A DNA stretch of 64,000 bases from Maridesulfovibrio frigidus DSM 17176 (GTDB lineage Bacteria > Desulfobacterota > Desulfovibrionia > Desulfovibrionales > Desulfovibrionaceae): assembly GCF_000711735.1 (NCBI RefSeq), contig NZ_JONL01000005.1:1-64000 (forward strand). The letters run 5' to 3'. Positions 55,833 through 64,000 of this stretch are shown here, piece after piece. Below the pieces are notes generated by a model. The model ran no database searches, was not told where the DNA came from, and was given only the letters and a program-made list of their open reading frames with translations. The position numbers were made by a program, and so were the translations under genes. The stretch's first letter is position 1, and every line of letters starts with the position of its first letter.

Positions 55833-56198
55833 ATGCCCAAGAAAATCATGGTCGTTGACGACGATCCAGACATCGTTGACTACTTAATTAATGTTTTTGA
55901 AGATCACGGCTACCTTACCTGCCGCGCATCAGATGGAATTACAGCTTACGACGTAGCAATGGCTGAAAAGCCTGATTTAATTACACTTGATCTAGAAATG
56001 CCTCATGAATGGGGTCCTCGCTTCTACCGTAGACTGACTCAAGAAGAACAATTTTCAGATATACCTGTCATAGTTATCAGCGGATTATCCGGCATACACT
56101 TGGCTATCAAACGCGCTGTGGCAACTATTAAAAAGCCTTTTGACCCAACTGACGTTATTCAGATTGTCAGAGAGGCTCTTGGTGATCCGAACGACTAG
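55833..56198 (+). CDS. Single-domain response regulator, Rrf1-like (copy 2)
   Basis: 121 residues from ATG 55833. Receiver with VDDDPD, ITLDLEMPHEWGPRFYRRLT, VISG and IKKPF. Likely a tandem duplicate of the preceding gene; the two share the unusual EWGPRFYR segment after the phospho-acceptor. Confidence 0.88.
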   Translation: MPKKIMVVDDDPDIVDYLINVFEDHGYLTCRASDGITAYDVAMAEKPDLITLDLEMPHEWGPRFYRRLTQEEQFSDIPVIVISGLSGIHLAIKRAVATIKKPFDPTDVIQIVREALGDPND

Positions 56199-56299
56199 CC
56201 TGACCAGCTCTGTTGCTGCAAGGATAGCTACTGATTATGTAGCGAAATTTTTTCCCGGGAGTTAATCCCGGAGCCGCATTATGTTTTTGGAGGGATGGG

Positions 56300-58213
56300 A
56301 TGAACAGCAAAAAGCTAATGCTTGTAGACGACGAAGAAGGTATCAGACGCTTTCTCGGACTCACACTTGTAGACCTCGGATATATTGTCGAGACTGCTGA
56401 AAATGGTTACGCGGCATTGGAACGTCTTAAGACTTTCAAACCTGCAATCATTCTTACAGATATCAAAATGCCCCAAATGGATGGGCTGGAGCTGCTCAGA
56501 ACTGTTAAATCCCAAAATCCTGAAATTGAGGTAATCATGCTTACTGGGCATGGAGATCTTGATCTTGCCATTGAATCCCTCAAATTGGATGCCGCTGATT
56601 TTATTACCAAGCCCATAAACGACGAAGTTCTGGAAATTTCACTTACACGCGTTCTGGAAAAGATCCAGATGAAAGTTAAACTTCGCGAGTATACCGAGAA
56701 TTTAGAACGCTTAGTTGATGAAAAAACCGAGCGCATCGTTGAACTAGAACGTCAAAATGCTGCTTGTCAGGTGATTGAAGGACTCAGCGGAGCTCTTTCG
56801 AGTGCATCAAGTGAAGTAGAAATGGGATCTGGACTCTTCAATGAATTACCATGTCTTGTTTCTATCCATAATAGATATTTAGAAATTGTCTCAGCAAACC
56901 AGCTTCTTAAAGAACGCCTTGGTGATGTTGTTGGTAAAAATAGCTTTGATATCTACTCAGACCGCAACTCTGCCGGCAACGCCTGTCCTGTTCAAAAGAC
57001 CTTTGAAACGGGAAAAGGACAACGTAGTAAAGAAACTTTTCTTGGCAAAGACGGTGAAGAGATTCCCGTTACAGTTTATACTGCTCCTATCGCCAACAAA
57101 GAGGGCGAGATTGAGCTTGTACTAGATATTTCTGTCGATATGACTGAATTGCAGCGTCTTAAAGATGAACTGCTTACCACTCAGCACAAATTCGAACGCC
57201 TTTTTGATGAAGCTCCATGCTACATTTCAGTTCAAAATAAAGATTTCACCATTGCTGAAGTCAATCGCCGATTTAAAGAAGATTTCGTCGAAGCCCCCGG
57301 CTCACATTGCTTCAAGACATATAAGCAAGGTGATCAGCCTTGCACTGAATGCCCAGTAAAACTTACCTTTGAAGATGGCGAATCTCACCAGATGGAAACA
57401 GTGGTAACCACCAGCAAAGGTGAACAAAAAAATGTTATTGTCTGGTCTTCCCCTATACGCGACGCCTATGGTGAAATTATTCAGGTCATGGAAATGTCCA
57501 CAGATATTACCGAAATACGCCGCTTGCAAGATCATCTGACATCTCTCGGATTCATGCTTGGTTCCATGTCCCATGGAGTCAAAGGAATGCTGACTGCGCT
57601 AGATGGTGGTATATATCGCTTGGAATCAGGACTTCGAAAAAAGGATCAAGATCGCATAGATGCTGCGACTAAAGTTCTGAAAAGCACCGTAGGACGAGTC
57701 AAAAAGATGGTGCTGGACATCCTCTACTACGCAAAATCTCGCGAGTTAGAGCTTGAGACAGTTGATGCTACACATTTTTTAAATGGAACAGCCGCACTTG
57801 TCGCGCCTAAAGCAGCAAACGCAGGGCTGGATTTCACACTGGATATCCCTGAAAATCTGGGCCATATCAGAATTGATTCAAGTGCCATGTCTGCAACGCT
57901 TGTTAACTTCCTTGAAAATGCTGTAGATGCCTGTGTTAATCCAAAAGAAGGGAAAGAATACTCTATCAGTTTTTCCGCATCACTTAATGATGATAAGTTA
58001 GTAATAGTTGTCGCTGACACAGGAATGGGCATGGACCAAGAGACAGCAAACAAAATTTTCACCTTATTCTTTTCATCAAAAGGTAATAAAGGAACAGGGA
58101 TTGGCCTTTTTATATCCAATCAAACCATCGAAAAACATAACGGCCAAATCTCGGTAGATTCTGAATTAGGTAAAGGAACAACCTTTACGATAACTCTGCC
58201 CTGCACAGTTTAA
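56300..58213 (+). CDS. Hybrid receiver-PAS-PAS histidine kinase (cytoplasmic)
   Basis: 637 residues, GGAGGG before ATG. Receiver (1-120; LMLVDDEEGIRRF, TDIKMPQMDG, TKPI), coiled coil (130-165), two PAS domains each with a Cys pair (NACPVQKTFETG; CFKTYKQGDQPCTECPVKLTF), HisKA-like helix with SMSHGVKGM, and ATPase (FLENAVDAC, DTGMGMD, GNKGTGIGL). No membrane helix. The receiver is at the N terminus, so it may receive a phosphate from one of the neighbours. Confidence 0.9.
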   Translation: MNSKKLMLVDDEEGIRRFLGLTLVDLGYIVETAENGYAALERLKTFKPAIILTDIKMPQMDGLELLRTVKSQNPEIEVIMLTGHGDLDLAIESLKLDAADFITKPINDEVLEISLTRVLEKIQMKVKLREYTENLERLVDEKTERIVELERQNAACQVIEGLSGALSSASSEVEMGSGLFNELPCLVSIHNRYLEIVSANQLLKERLGDVVGKNSFDIYSDRNSAGNACPVQKTFETGKGQRSKETFLGKDGEEIPVTVYTAPIANKEGEIELVLDISVDMTELQRLKDELLTTQHKFERLFDEAPCYISVQNKDFTIAEVNRRFKEDFVEAPGSHCFKTYKQGDQPCTECPVKLTFEDGESHQMETVVTTSKGEQKNVIVWSSPIRDAYGEIIQVMEMSTDITEIRRLQDHLTSLGFMLGSMSHGVKGMLTALDGGIYRLESGLRKKDQDRIDAATKVLKSTVGRVKKMVLDILYYAKSRELELETVDATHFLNGTAALVAPKAANAGLDFTLDIPENLGHIRIDSSAMSATLVNFLENAVDACVNPKEGKEYSISFSASLNDDKLVIVVADTGMGMDQETANKIFTLFFSSKGNKGTGIGLFISNQTIEKHNGQISVDSELGKGTTFTITLPCTV

Positions 58214-58369
58214 CCAGAATCGGTTGACCTGAATAACGCATCTTTTCTTCTTTTAAATATCGAGAAAAGCAGTTCTCTTTCTCTTTCATTATTTTAAGCA
58301 TCCTGCTATCTAACTATTATAAACATTTTTATTTTAGATAATTAACCTGACAGGTTCAAGTACCATTTC

Positions 58370-58801
58370 ATGAAGCTAACCACTCGAAGTAGATACGGGG
58401 CACGCTTGCTGCTAGACATTGCACTGCACTCCGAAAATGGCCCTGTTCCGAGCAAAGACTCGGCTAGGCGCGAAAAAATTTCGCTTAAATATCTCGAAAA
58501 AATTTTAAAAATGCTCAAAGATGGCGGCTATATAAAAGGTAAAAGAGGCCCGAATGGCGGCAACATCCTTCTACGAAAGCCGGAAGACATCTCTATCGGA
58601 GCTATTGCCAAAATATTAGATGGTCAGGAAAAAGTTCTCGATTGCGTAGGGGACGAAACAGTCTGCGCGCGCTCAGCAGTATGCCTGCGCCGTTCCATTT
58701 GGGACGATGCAAATCAAGCCATGTACAAAATGCTGGATTCATATTCTCTGGCTGACCTTATAAAAGACGCACACCTATGTCCTACTGAAAGGATGAAATA
58801 A
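58370..58801 (+). CDS. rrf2: Rrf2-family transcriptional regulator
   Basis: 143 residues. Winged helix MKLTTRSRYGARLLLDIAL, ISLKYLEKILKMLKDGGYIKGKRGPNGG, then CVGDETVCARSAVC (Cys spacing C-x6-C-x5-C), the cluster-binding site of the IscR/NsrR group. Corresponds to rrf2 of the D. vulgaris hmc locus, where Rrf1/Rrf2 act as negative regulators of hmc. The three Cys suggest redox or NO control. Confidence 0.93.
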   Translation: MKLTTRSRYGARLLLDIALHSENGPVPSKDSARREKISLKYLEKILKMLKDGGYIKGKRGPNGGNILLRKPEDISIGAIAKILDGQEKVLDCVGDETVCARSAVCLRRSIWDDANQAMYKMLDSYSLADLIKDAHLCPTERMK

Positions 58802-58849
58802 AGTGATTTTTATTTGTCATAGTTTATAAAATCCTGAGGAGAAGGTGTC

Positions 58850-61126
58850 ATGTTCAAGAGATTACGCGAAAGTTTAATCATGAAAATGATCCTATCAGGT
58901 GGCATTACCTTGCTACTGAGCGTCATGCTTTGGACAAGTTTCAATGTCGTCTTTTTCAAAAAAAACGTCACTGAAAATGTCATGGGTGACATTGCACTGC
59001 TCTCCGACACTATTCTGCTCAGCCTCCACTACGCCATGATGCTCGATTCTAAAGAAGACATCAAAGTTGATATTAATAATATCAGCAAACAGCGCGAAAT
59101 AAAAAGTATCCGCATTTATAATAAAAAAGGCAGGATCGTCTTTTCAAATGACTCTGAAGAAGTCAACACTGTCGTAGATTTGAAAACAGCATCATGCTGG
59201 ACCTGTCATCAGTATGATCCTATTCCAGCCAGCATGAGTTTAGCCGAACGTAGCCGCATAAAAACGGTTAACGGTGAAAAATCTATCAGCATCATGACCC
59301 CTATCAGAAATTCAGAAGGATGCGCTCCCGGCCCATGCCATGTCCATTCCGAAGATGAGCGGCTTCTTGGCCTTTTAGACATGGAAGTCTCCATGGAAAA
59401 GAAAAGCGCCATGATTACCACCTTTGAACAGTCAAATGTAGTAATAGCATTGATCGTTTTCATCGCCACTTTTGCAGCTCTATTTATTTATGCTTATAAT
59501 TTTATTTTCAAGCCTATTAGCAAACTTATTACAGCAACCAAGGGTATCGGAGCAGGAAAAGAATTTAAAGGTGTCGATCTCGATCAAACAGACGAGATTG
59601 GTGCTCTGTCAGACGCGTTCAATATGATGGGTCGTCAAGTTCAAGAAAAACATAAAGAGCTACGCGAACAAAAAGAAGAATATCGTGAACTTTTTCATAA
59701 TGTTCCATGTCTTGTAAGCGTCGTTGATCTCAACTTTAAAGTTATTCGTCATAACAGAGCTTATGAAGAACATTTCGGCAAACCTGCCGGAAGACATTGC
59801 TATCAGATCAATAAAGACCGCGATCAAAAATGTGTAGAATGCCCTGTTGAAAGAACATTTTTTGATCTCACTTCACATATGAGTGAAGAGTCTGGACTTT
59901 CTAAAAATGGAAATCCTATCCATTGGATTGTTTACACTTCTCCCATCAGGGATCGCTCTGGTAAGATTATTGCCGCCATGGAAATGATGCTCGACATCAC
60001 ACCCCGCAAAAAACTTGAAGAACGCCTGGCTGTTTCTGAAGAACGCTACCATGCCATATTTGACTCCATTCCCGGAGCAGTTTTTGTTCTTGATGCGGAC
60101 ACATTGGAAATTTTAAACTGTAATGATCATGTTTTCGAAATATACGGATATTCTTCTGCTGAAACACTAGGCAAGCCTTTCACAGAGCTATTCCGTGAAG
60201 ATGAAAGAGCTGATTACGGTCATCTTGTTAAATTCAAGAAAGAGATCGGACCATGCACCCAGCTAACCAAATTTAACAAACACATGTACGTGATGATGCG
60301 CATTTCTCCCGCCCAATTTCTTAATAACAAGGCGCTGATTGTTACCTGTAGCGACGTGACTAAAAAACTCGTAGCTGAGCAGCAACTGATTCAGGCCAGC
60401 AAAATGACTACACTAGGAGAGATGGCTTCCGGTGTTGCTCATGAACTGAATCAACCGCTCGCAATTTTAAAGACGATCAGCAATCTGCTAATGCGTAAAG
60501 TCAGCCGTGGACAAGAAATAGAGCCTGAAATACTTCACGAAATGGCTGAGGGCATTGATTCACATGTTGACCGTGCAAGTAAGATTATCGAGCACATGCG
60601 CGAATTCGGTCGTAAAGCAGATCTGAGGACCATGCCGGTACAGGTTAATGATGTATTGATTCGCGGATTTGAATTTTTCAGCCAGCAGCTACGTGTTCGC
60701 AGTATTGAGGTTGTTTGGGACCTTGATGATAACCTTCCTCAGATTATGGCTGACTCAAACCGTCTGGAACAAGTGGTTATAAACCTGCTCATCAATGCCA
60801 GAGATGCAATTGAAGATCATTGGGCTGAGAGCTGCCCGATATCAAAAGACAAAGAAATTTTCATCACTACATACTGCACAAAAACTAGAGTAATTATAGA
60901 TGTTTGCGACTCAGGTGGAGGTATACCGGAAACTATCCAAGACAAGCTCTTCGAGCCTTTTTTCACCACCAAAGATGTGGGTAAAGGAACAGGACTGGGG
61001 CTATCCATATCGTATGGTATAGTACAGGATTACAAAGGAACAATTCAAGCTTCATCAAGAGAAGGGTCAGGAGCCTGCTTCACAATTGCGTTCCCGCGCG
61101 AGGATGCAGGGGAAGAATCTGGGTAG
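58850..61126 (+). CDS. Membrane sensor histidine kinase with c-type heme motifs in the periplasmic domain
   Basis: 758 residues, GAGGAG before ATG. Membrane helix 1 (about 12-33), periplasmic domain (about 35-195) with CWTCH at 116-120 and a longer CAPGPCH (CX4CH) at 158-164, helix 2 (about 200-225), HAMP, PAS ([17 protein letters not shown], with HCYQ and [10 protein letters not shown] cysteines), second PAS, HisKA ([18 protein letters not shown]), ATPase ([24 protein letters not shown]). The heme motifs suggest it senses the redox state of periplasmic cytochromes or a gas. Directly after rrf2. Confidence 0.92.
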   Translation: MFKRLRESLIMKMILSGGITLLLSVMLWTSFNVVFFKKNVTENVMGDIALLSDTILLSLHYAMMLDSKEDIKVDINNISKQREIKSIRIYNKKGRIVFSNDSEEVNTVVDLKTASCWTCHQYDPIPASMSLAERSRIKTVNGEKSISIMTPIRNSEGCAPGPCHVHSEDERLLGLLDMEVSMEKKSAMITTFEQSNVVIALIVFIATFAALFIYAYNFIFKPISKLITATKGIGAGKEFKGVDLDQTDEIGALSDAFNMMGRQVQEKHKELREQKEEYRELFHNVPCLVSVVDLNFKVIRHNRAYEEHFGKPAGRHCYQINKDRDQKCVECPVERTFFDLTSHMSEESGLSKNGNPIHWIVYTSPIRDRSGKIIAAMEMMLDITPRKKLEERLAVSEERYHAIFDSIPGAVFVLDADTLEILNCNDHVFEIYGYSSAETLGKPFTELFREDERADYGHLVKFKKEIGPCTQLTKFNKHMYVMMRISPAQFLNNKALIVTCSDVTKKLVAEQQLIQASKMTTLGEMASGVAHELNQPLAILKTISNLLMRKVSRGQEIEPEILHEMAEGIDSHVDRASKIIEHMREFGRKADLRTMPVQVNDVLIRGFEFFSQQLRVRSIEVVWDLDDNLPQIMADSNRLEQVVINLLINARDAIEDHWAESCPISKDKEIFITTYCTKTRVIIDVCDSGGGIPETIQDKLFEPFFTTKDVGKGTGLGLSISYGIVQDYKGTIQASSREGSGACFTIAFPREDAGEESG

Positions 61127-61222
61127 AAAGCTCCCATTGCTTACTCAGTCTAGATACCACTGAAACTCTTGAAAATTTATTCACGAAGGGCTTGATCTAA
61201 ATAAAATGACTTCAGCACAAAT

Positions 61223-61252
61223 AAACGGGAACCTGCAAGCAGATTCCCGTTT
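61223..61252. terminator. Bidirectional terminator
   Basis: AAACGGGAA (61223-61231) and TTCCCGTTT (61244-61252), between convergent genes. Confidence 0.85.
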
Positions 61253-61277
61253 CTAAATTACACCTAAATTCTCTTCA

Positions 61278-61667
61278 CTATCTAAATTCAACTTGCACAG
61301 GGTTAACCAGTTTTAAAACTGAATCCTGCTCAAACATCGCTTTATAAGATTGCGCAATATTATTAATCTTTAAATCCGTTTCGGAATCAGGACTGACAAC
61401 CATCAGCACCTTACTCTTTTCTGCGTAGGTGCGCCCGTCTTCGTTCCAGAAACCGGATGAATTATAAATGGTAAACCCATCACTAAAGGCGGGTGCGATT
61501 TCAGTCTGCATAAAATTCGCCCACTGCTGTTCACTAATCTCAGTCTTACCGCCTTCGGCTGATAGCCCAAAATACAGCTCGTAACGGTTCCAATTTCCAG
61601 CTCCGCACCCCGAAATAACAAATAGCAGCAGTACAAGAATGAGCAATCTAAATTTATTCGCAGCCAT
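61278..61667 (-). CDS. DUF3574-type lipoprotein
   Basis: 129 residues. Signal peptide with lipobox ISGC. NWNRYELYFGLSAEGGKTEISEQQWANFMQTEIAPAFSDGFTIYNSSGFWNEDGRTYAEKSKVL (in pieces) follows the DUF3574 pattern. Function unknown; located in the envelope. Confidence 0.8.
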   Translation of the reverse strand: MAANKFRLLILVLLLFVISGCGAGNWNRYELYFGLSAEGGKTEISEQQWANFMQTEIAPAFSDGFTIYNSSGFWNEDGRTYAEKSKVLMVVSPDSETDLKINNIAQSYKAMFEQDSVLKLVNPVQVEFR

Positions 61668-61730
61668 TTATCGACTCCACCTTAAAAATCATAAACCGTT
61701 TTTTCTAGAACAAAGTGATCCAGTTTTACA

Positions 61731-62531
61731 CTACTGCGCTAAAAAAACATCAGGCTCACGGCGCTCTGCACAATTTGTTGATAGCCATTTTGAAATTTCT
61801 AAAACTCGTGGAACTTCCATCTTGCGAGAGTCATTAGTACAAACTTTTACGCAGGCACAGCACAATATGCAATTGTCAGCGTCGGTTACGACCTCCACCC
61901 CTACGGTGATTGCGCCTGTAGGACAAACTCTCTCACATGCTCCGCACAATTCACAATTGCCCTGCGAAAAGGGTGCTACAAGTGCCCGGTTAACGCGCTC
62001 TTTATATGGATTAGCGCCCGGCACATTAAGACCAACGCCATTATCCCATTTACCGCGTTGAAACATAACAGCGAGTTCTCTACCGAACTCCTCGGCTTTC
62101 ACAATATCGCCAGCATCCGGTCTGCCGACAGCCACAGGTGTGACCTTCGTAGAGTATGAGTGCTCACCGATAAAGGCCGCAGCTGCTACGGGCTTAAACC
62201 CGGCCTCTGCGGAAAAATCTTTAAGCTCAAGCAAGGCATCATCAAAAGCTCTATTACCATAAACGACGACTAAAACAGCGGGAACTCCCGCTCCCTTGAG
62301 GCTAGCCAATCTTTCTAGAGCTATAGCGGGAACACGGCCCGCATAAACAGGTGTTCCAATAATAACCAGATCGTCATTTGCACAATCAAAGTCTTGAGGA
62401 ACACCTTCTTCCCTGGTCACATCAAAAACAGTTAATTCACCTGCACCAAAACCTTTGGCAACAGCATCAAGAACACGTCTTGTGGTTCTTGTCGGAGAAA
62501 AATAAATTAACTTCAATTTGGAATCAGCCAT
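61731..62531 (-). CDS. EFR1-type flavodoxin-ferredoxin protein
   Basis: 266 residues from ATG 62531. N-terminal flavodoxin-like domain (LIYFSPTRTTRRVL phosphate loop, IGTPVYAGRVP), C-terminal two [4Fe-4S] clusters (CELCGACERVCPTGAITV and CILCCACVKVCTNDSRKM). Acts as a cytoplasmic electron carrier; partner unknown. Confidence 0.9.
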   Translation of the reverse strand: MADSKLKLIYFSPTRTTRRVLDAVAKGFGAGELTVFDVTREEGVPQDFDCANDDLVIIGTPVYAGRVPAIALERLASLKGAGVPAVLVVVYGNRAFDDALLELKDFSAEAGFKPVAAAAFIGEHSYSTKVTPVAVGRPDAGDIVKAEEFGRELAVMFQRGKWDNGVGLNVPGANPYKERVNRALVAPFSQGNCELCGACERVCPTGAITVGVEVVTDADNCILCCACVKVCTNDSRKMEVPRVLEISKWLSTNCAERREPDVFLAQ

Positions 62532-62565
62532 AAATGCCCCCAAAAAACAATGCGCTACTACAAAT

Positions 62566-63210
62566 TTACTTTGTCAGACTGTCCCAGTCCGCTTTAAAGG
62601 AAGCAAGCCCCTGATCGGTAAGTGGATGCTTGGCAAGCTCGCTGATCACTTTATACGGAATGGTCGCTACATCTGCGCCGATCAATGCGGAATCGAGGAC
62701 ATGAAGTGGATTACGAATGGATGCAACCAGAATTTTAGTCGGGAATTCATAGTTATCAAAAATTGTTCTAATTTGAGAAATAAGCTCCATACCATCATGA
62801 GATATTCCATCAAGCCTTCCAACGAAAGGACTGACGTACGTAGCTCCTGCCTTCGCGGCAAGCAAGGCCTGTAAAGGAGAAAAAACAAGAGTTACGTTCG
62901 TTTTCATACCCTTTTTATACAACGCCTTAGTCGCAACCAACCCCTCGGAAGTTAAAGGAACTTTGATCACAACATTATCTCCGAATGAGGCTAGATCACC
63001 AGCCTCAGCTATCATTTCTTCAGCAGTTTCACCCATAACTTCAAGACTGACAGGGCCGGTAACTTCTTCACAAATTAGCTTAGCCTGCTGACGCCAATCA
63101 CCACCTTCTCGAGAAAGAAGTGTTGGATTAGTAGTGACCCCATCAAGAAGACCCTGCTTTTTAGCGTTTCTAATTTCAACAATATTTGCGGTATCTAAAA
63201 AAAATTCCAT
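62566..63210 (-). CDS. Transaldolase, fructose-6-phosphate aldolase (TalC/FSA) subfamily
   Basis: 214 residues, GGGAG before [49 protein letters not shown] (catalytic Lys), [32 protein letters not shown] and [27 protein letters not shown] (in pieces) are the class features. Small-size transaldolase/FSA family; sugar-phosphate metabolism. Confidence 0.93.
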   Translation of the reverse strand: MEFFLDTANIVEIRNAKKQGLLDGVTTNPTLLSREGGDWRQQAKLICEEVTGPVSLEVMGETAEEMIAEAGDLASFGDNVVIKVPLTSEGLVATKALYKKGMKTNVTLVFSPLQALLAAKAGATYVSPFVGRLDGISHDGMELISQIRTIFDNYEFPTKILVASIRNPLHVLDSALIGADVATIPYKVISELAKHPLTDQGLASFKADWDSLTK

Positions 63211-63356
63211 TAGTTATTCTCCCTTTCGTCTACACGCATATAATTAAATGCGAAGGTATAAAGACCAGTACTTAAAGCTTTTTCACGATTCGTTTTCATA
63301 TAACAAATGAAGCGTGAGCAAAAGCACTATCTTCTGATATAGGTATCCTCCAAAAT

Positions 63357-63420
63357 TTGACAACCCACAATGAGGCGCGTAAATGCTTACTCGGCACAAG
63401 TGTGCCCAATTCAATTTACG
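63357..63420 (+). promoter_or_regulatory. trpB promoter with inverted repeat
   Basis: TTGACA (63357-63362), 17 bases, TAAATG (63380-63385). An inverted repeat CGTAAAT (63378-63384) / ATTTACG (63414-63420) with an inner GGCAC/GTGCC pair overlaps the -10, which suits an operator. Confidence 0.6.
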
Positions 63421-63459
63421 GCAACTCAGCGAAAGAAAAGTATATTCAGGAGAACTAAA

Positions 63460-64000
63460 ATGACTGACAATGCAACTACAAAAGCAGATGGATTTTTTGG
63501 AGAATACGGCGGACAATTTGTTCCCGAACCACTCATTCCAATTCTTAATAAGCTTGCCGATACTTACAACAAATTTAAAGATGACCCTGAATTCAAGCGA
63601 GAATTTGAATACTATCTTGCAAAGTACTCAGGACGCCCTACCCCGCTCTACCTGTGCTCCAATCTTACCAATGAACTCGGTGGAGCCAAAATATATCTCA
63701 AACGCGAAGATTTAAACCACCTTGGTGCGCACAAAGTAAACAACACCCTCGGCCAAATCTTGCTTGCTAAACGCATGGGCAAAAAGAAAATTATCGCCGA
63801 AACAGGTGCTGGGCAGCACGGCGTAGCAACTGCAGCTACTGCGGCGCTCATGGGTATGGAATGCACCATTTACATGGGCGCAGTGGATGTTGAAAGACAG
63901 AAGCTGAATGTATTCCGTATGCAGATGATGGGCGCAAAAGTTATCCCTGCAACATCAGGACAGTGCACACTCAAAGAAGCCGTCGACGAAGCTCTCGGAG
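63460..64000 (+). CDS. trpB: Tryptophan synthase beta chain (cut by window edge)
   Basis: 180 residues visible, running off the right edge in frame. AGGAG 7 bp before [16 protein letters not shown] start, [38 protein letters not shown] (PLP Lys in HK), and [13 protein letters not shown] place it in TrpB1, the usual TrpA partner. It joins indole and serine to make tryptophan, PLP-dependent. Whether trpA follows cannot be seen. Confidence 0.95.
   Translation, partial: MTDNATTKADGFFGEYGGQFVPEPLIPILNKLADTYNKFKDDPEFKREFEYYLAKYSGRPTPLYLCSNLTNELGGAKIYLKREDLNHLGAHKVNNTLGQILLAKRMGKKKIIAETGAGQHGVATAATAALMGMECTIYMGAVDVERQKLNVFRMQMMGAKVIPATSGQCTLKEAVDEALG

Overview
The window looks like a chromosome segment of a marine sulfate-reducing bacterium of the Desulfovibrionaceae (Desulfovibrio in the broad sense, possibly Maridesulfovibrio-like). 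The signs are a complete hmc operon (16-heme cytochrome HmcA to HmcF plus rrf1/rrf2 regulators), a periplasmic selenocysteine formate dehydrogenase, a DsrE-like protein, a nif cluster of the anaerobe type with nifI1/nifI2 between nifH and nifD, and many two-component genes. Genus and species are inference; no 16S or other marker is present.

Left part, 1-7.6 kb: an accessory region. It starts with the tail of an IS3-family transposase and a lipoprotein. It then holds three versions of a tRNA-Pro(UGG) transcription unit: a mismatched full copy, a 5' remnant and an intact copy. Between and around them sit an amidohydrolase, an ornithine-cyclodeaminase-like protein, an M23 peptidase and a DsrE-like protein. 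This looks like repeated duplication or integration at a tRNA locus.

7.6-14.8 kb: a formate dehydrogenase region. An FmdE/molybdopterin-binding fusion protein, with a 16-bp-arm inverted repeat over its start, is followed by a ModE-like regulator, then FdhA (in-frame UGA = Sec), FdhB and FdhE.

14.9-25 kb: an AT-rich orphan gene with a PD-(D/E)XK nuclease signature, a sensor kinase plus HD-GYP response regulator, a tiny zinc-ribbon protein, an outer-membrane beta-barrel protein, a five-EF-hand protein, and an NCS2 permease fused to a degenerate RsbW-like domain.

25-41.8 kb: the nitrogen-fixation block. modAB (no modC here) and a repeat protein of unknown role lie beside nifV. Divergent sigma-54 promoters share an upstream activator array. 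The operon nifH-nifI1-nifI2-nifD-nifK-(nifB-like)-ferredoxin-GNAT-nifE-nifN-nifB follows and ends at a strong terminator; nifA is convergent. The nifB-like gene has lost every radical-SAM cysteine and is the most striking single item.

42-47.4 kb: a CHASE-PAS-GGDEF diguanylate cyclase, a chemoreceptor, a tRNA-Pro(GGG)-derived tRNA-like element with a changed anticodon, and a lipoprotein between two near-identical terminators.

47.4-61.2 kb: the hmc redox locus. A nested palindrome and a structured leader precede hmcABCDEF, followed by a UspA protein, two Rrf1-like receivers, a receiver-PAS kinase, Rrf2, and a membrane kinase whose periplasmic domain carries c-type heme motifs. Together they form a transmembrane electron-transfer complex with its likely redox-sensing control genes.

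61.2-64 kb: a DUF3574 lipoprotein, an EFR1-type flavodoxin-ferredoxin protein, a transaldolase of the fructose-6-phosphate aldolase type, and the start of trpB running off the right edge. No CRISPR array, rRNA or prophage was seen.
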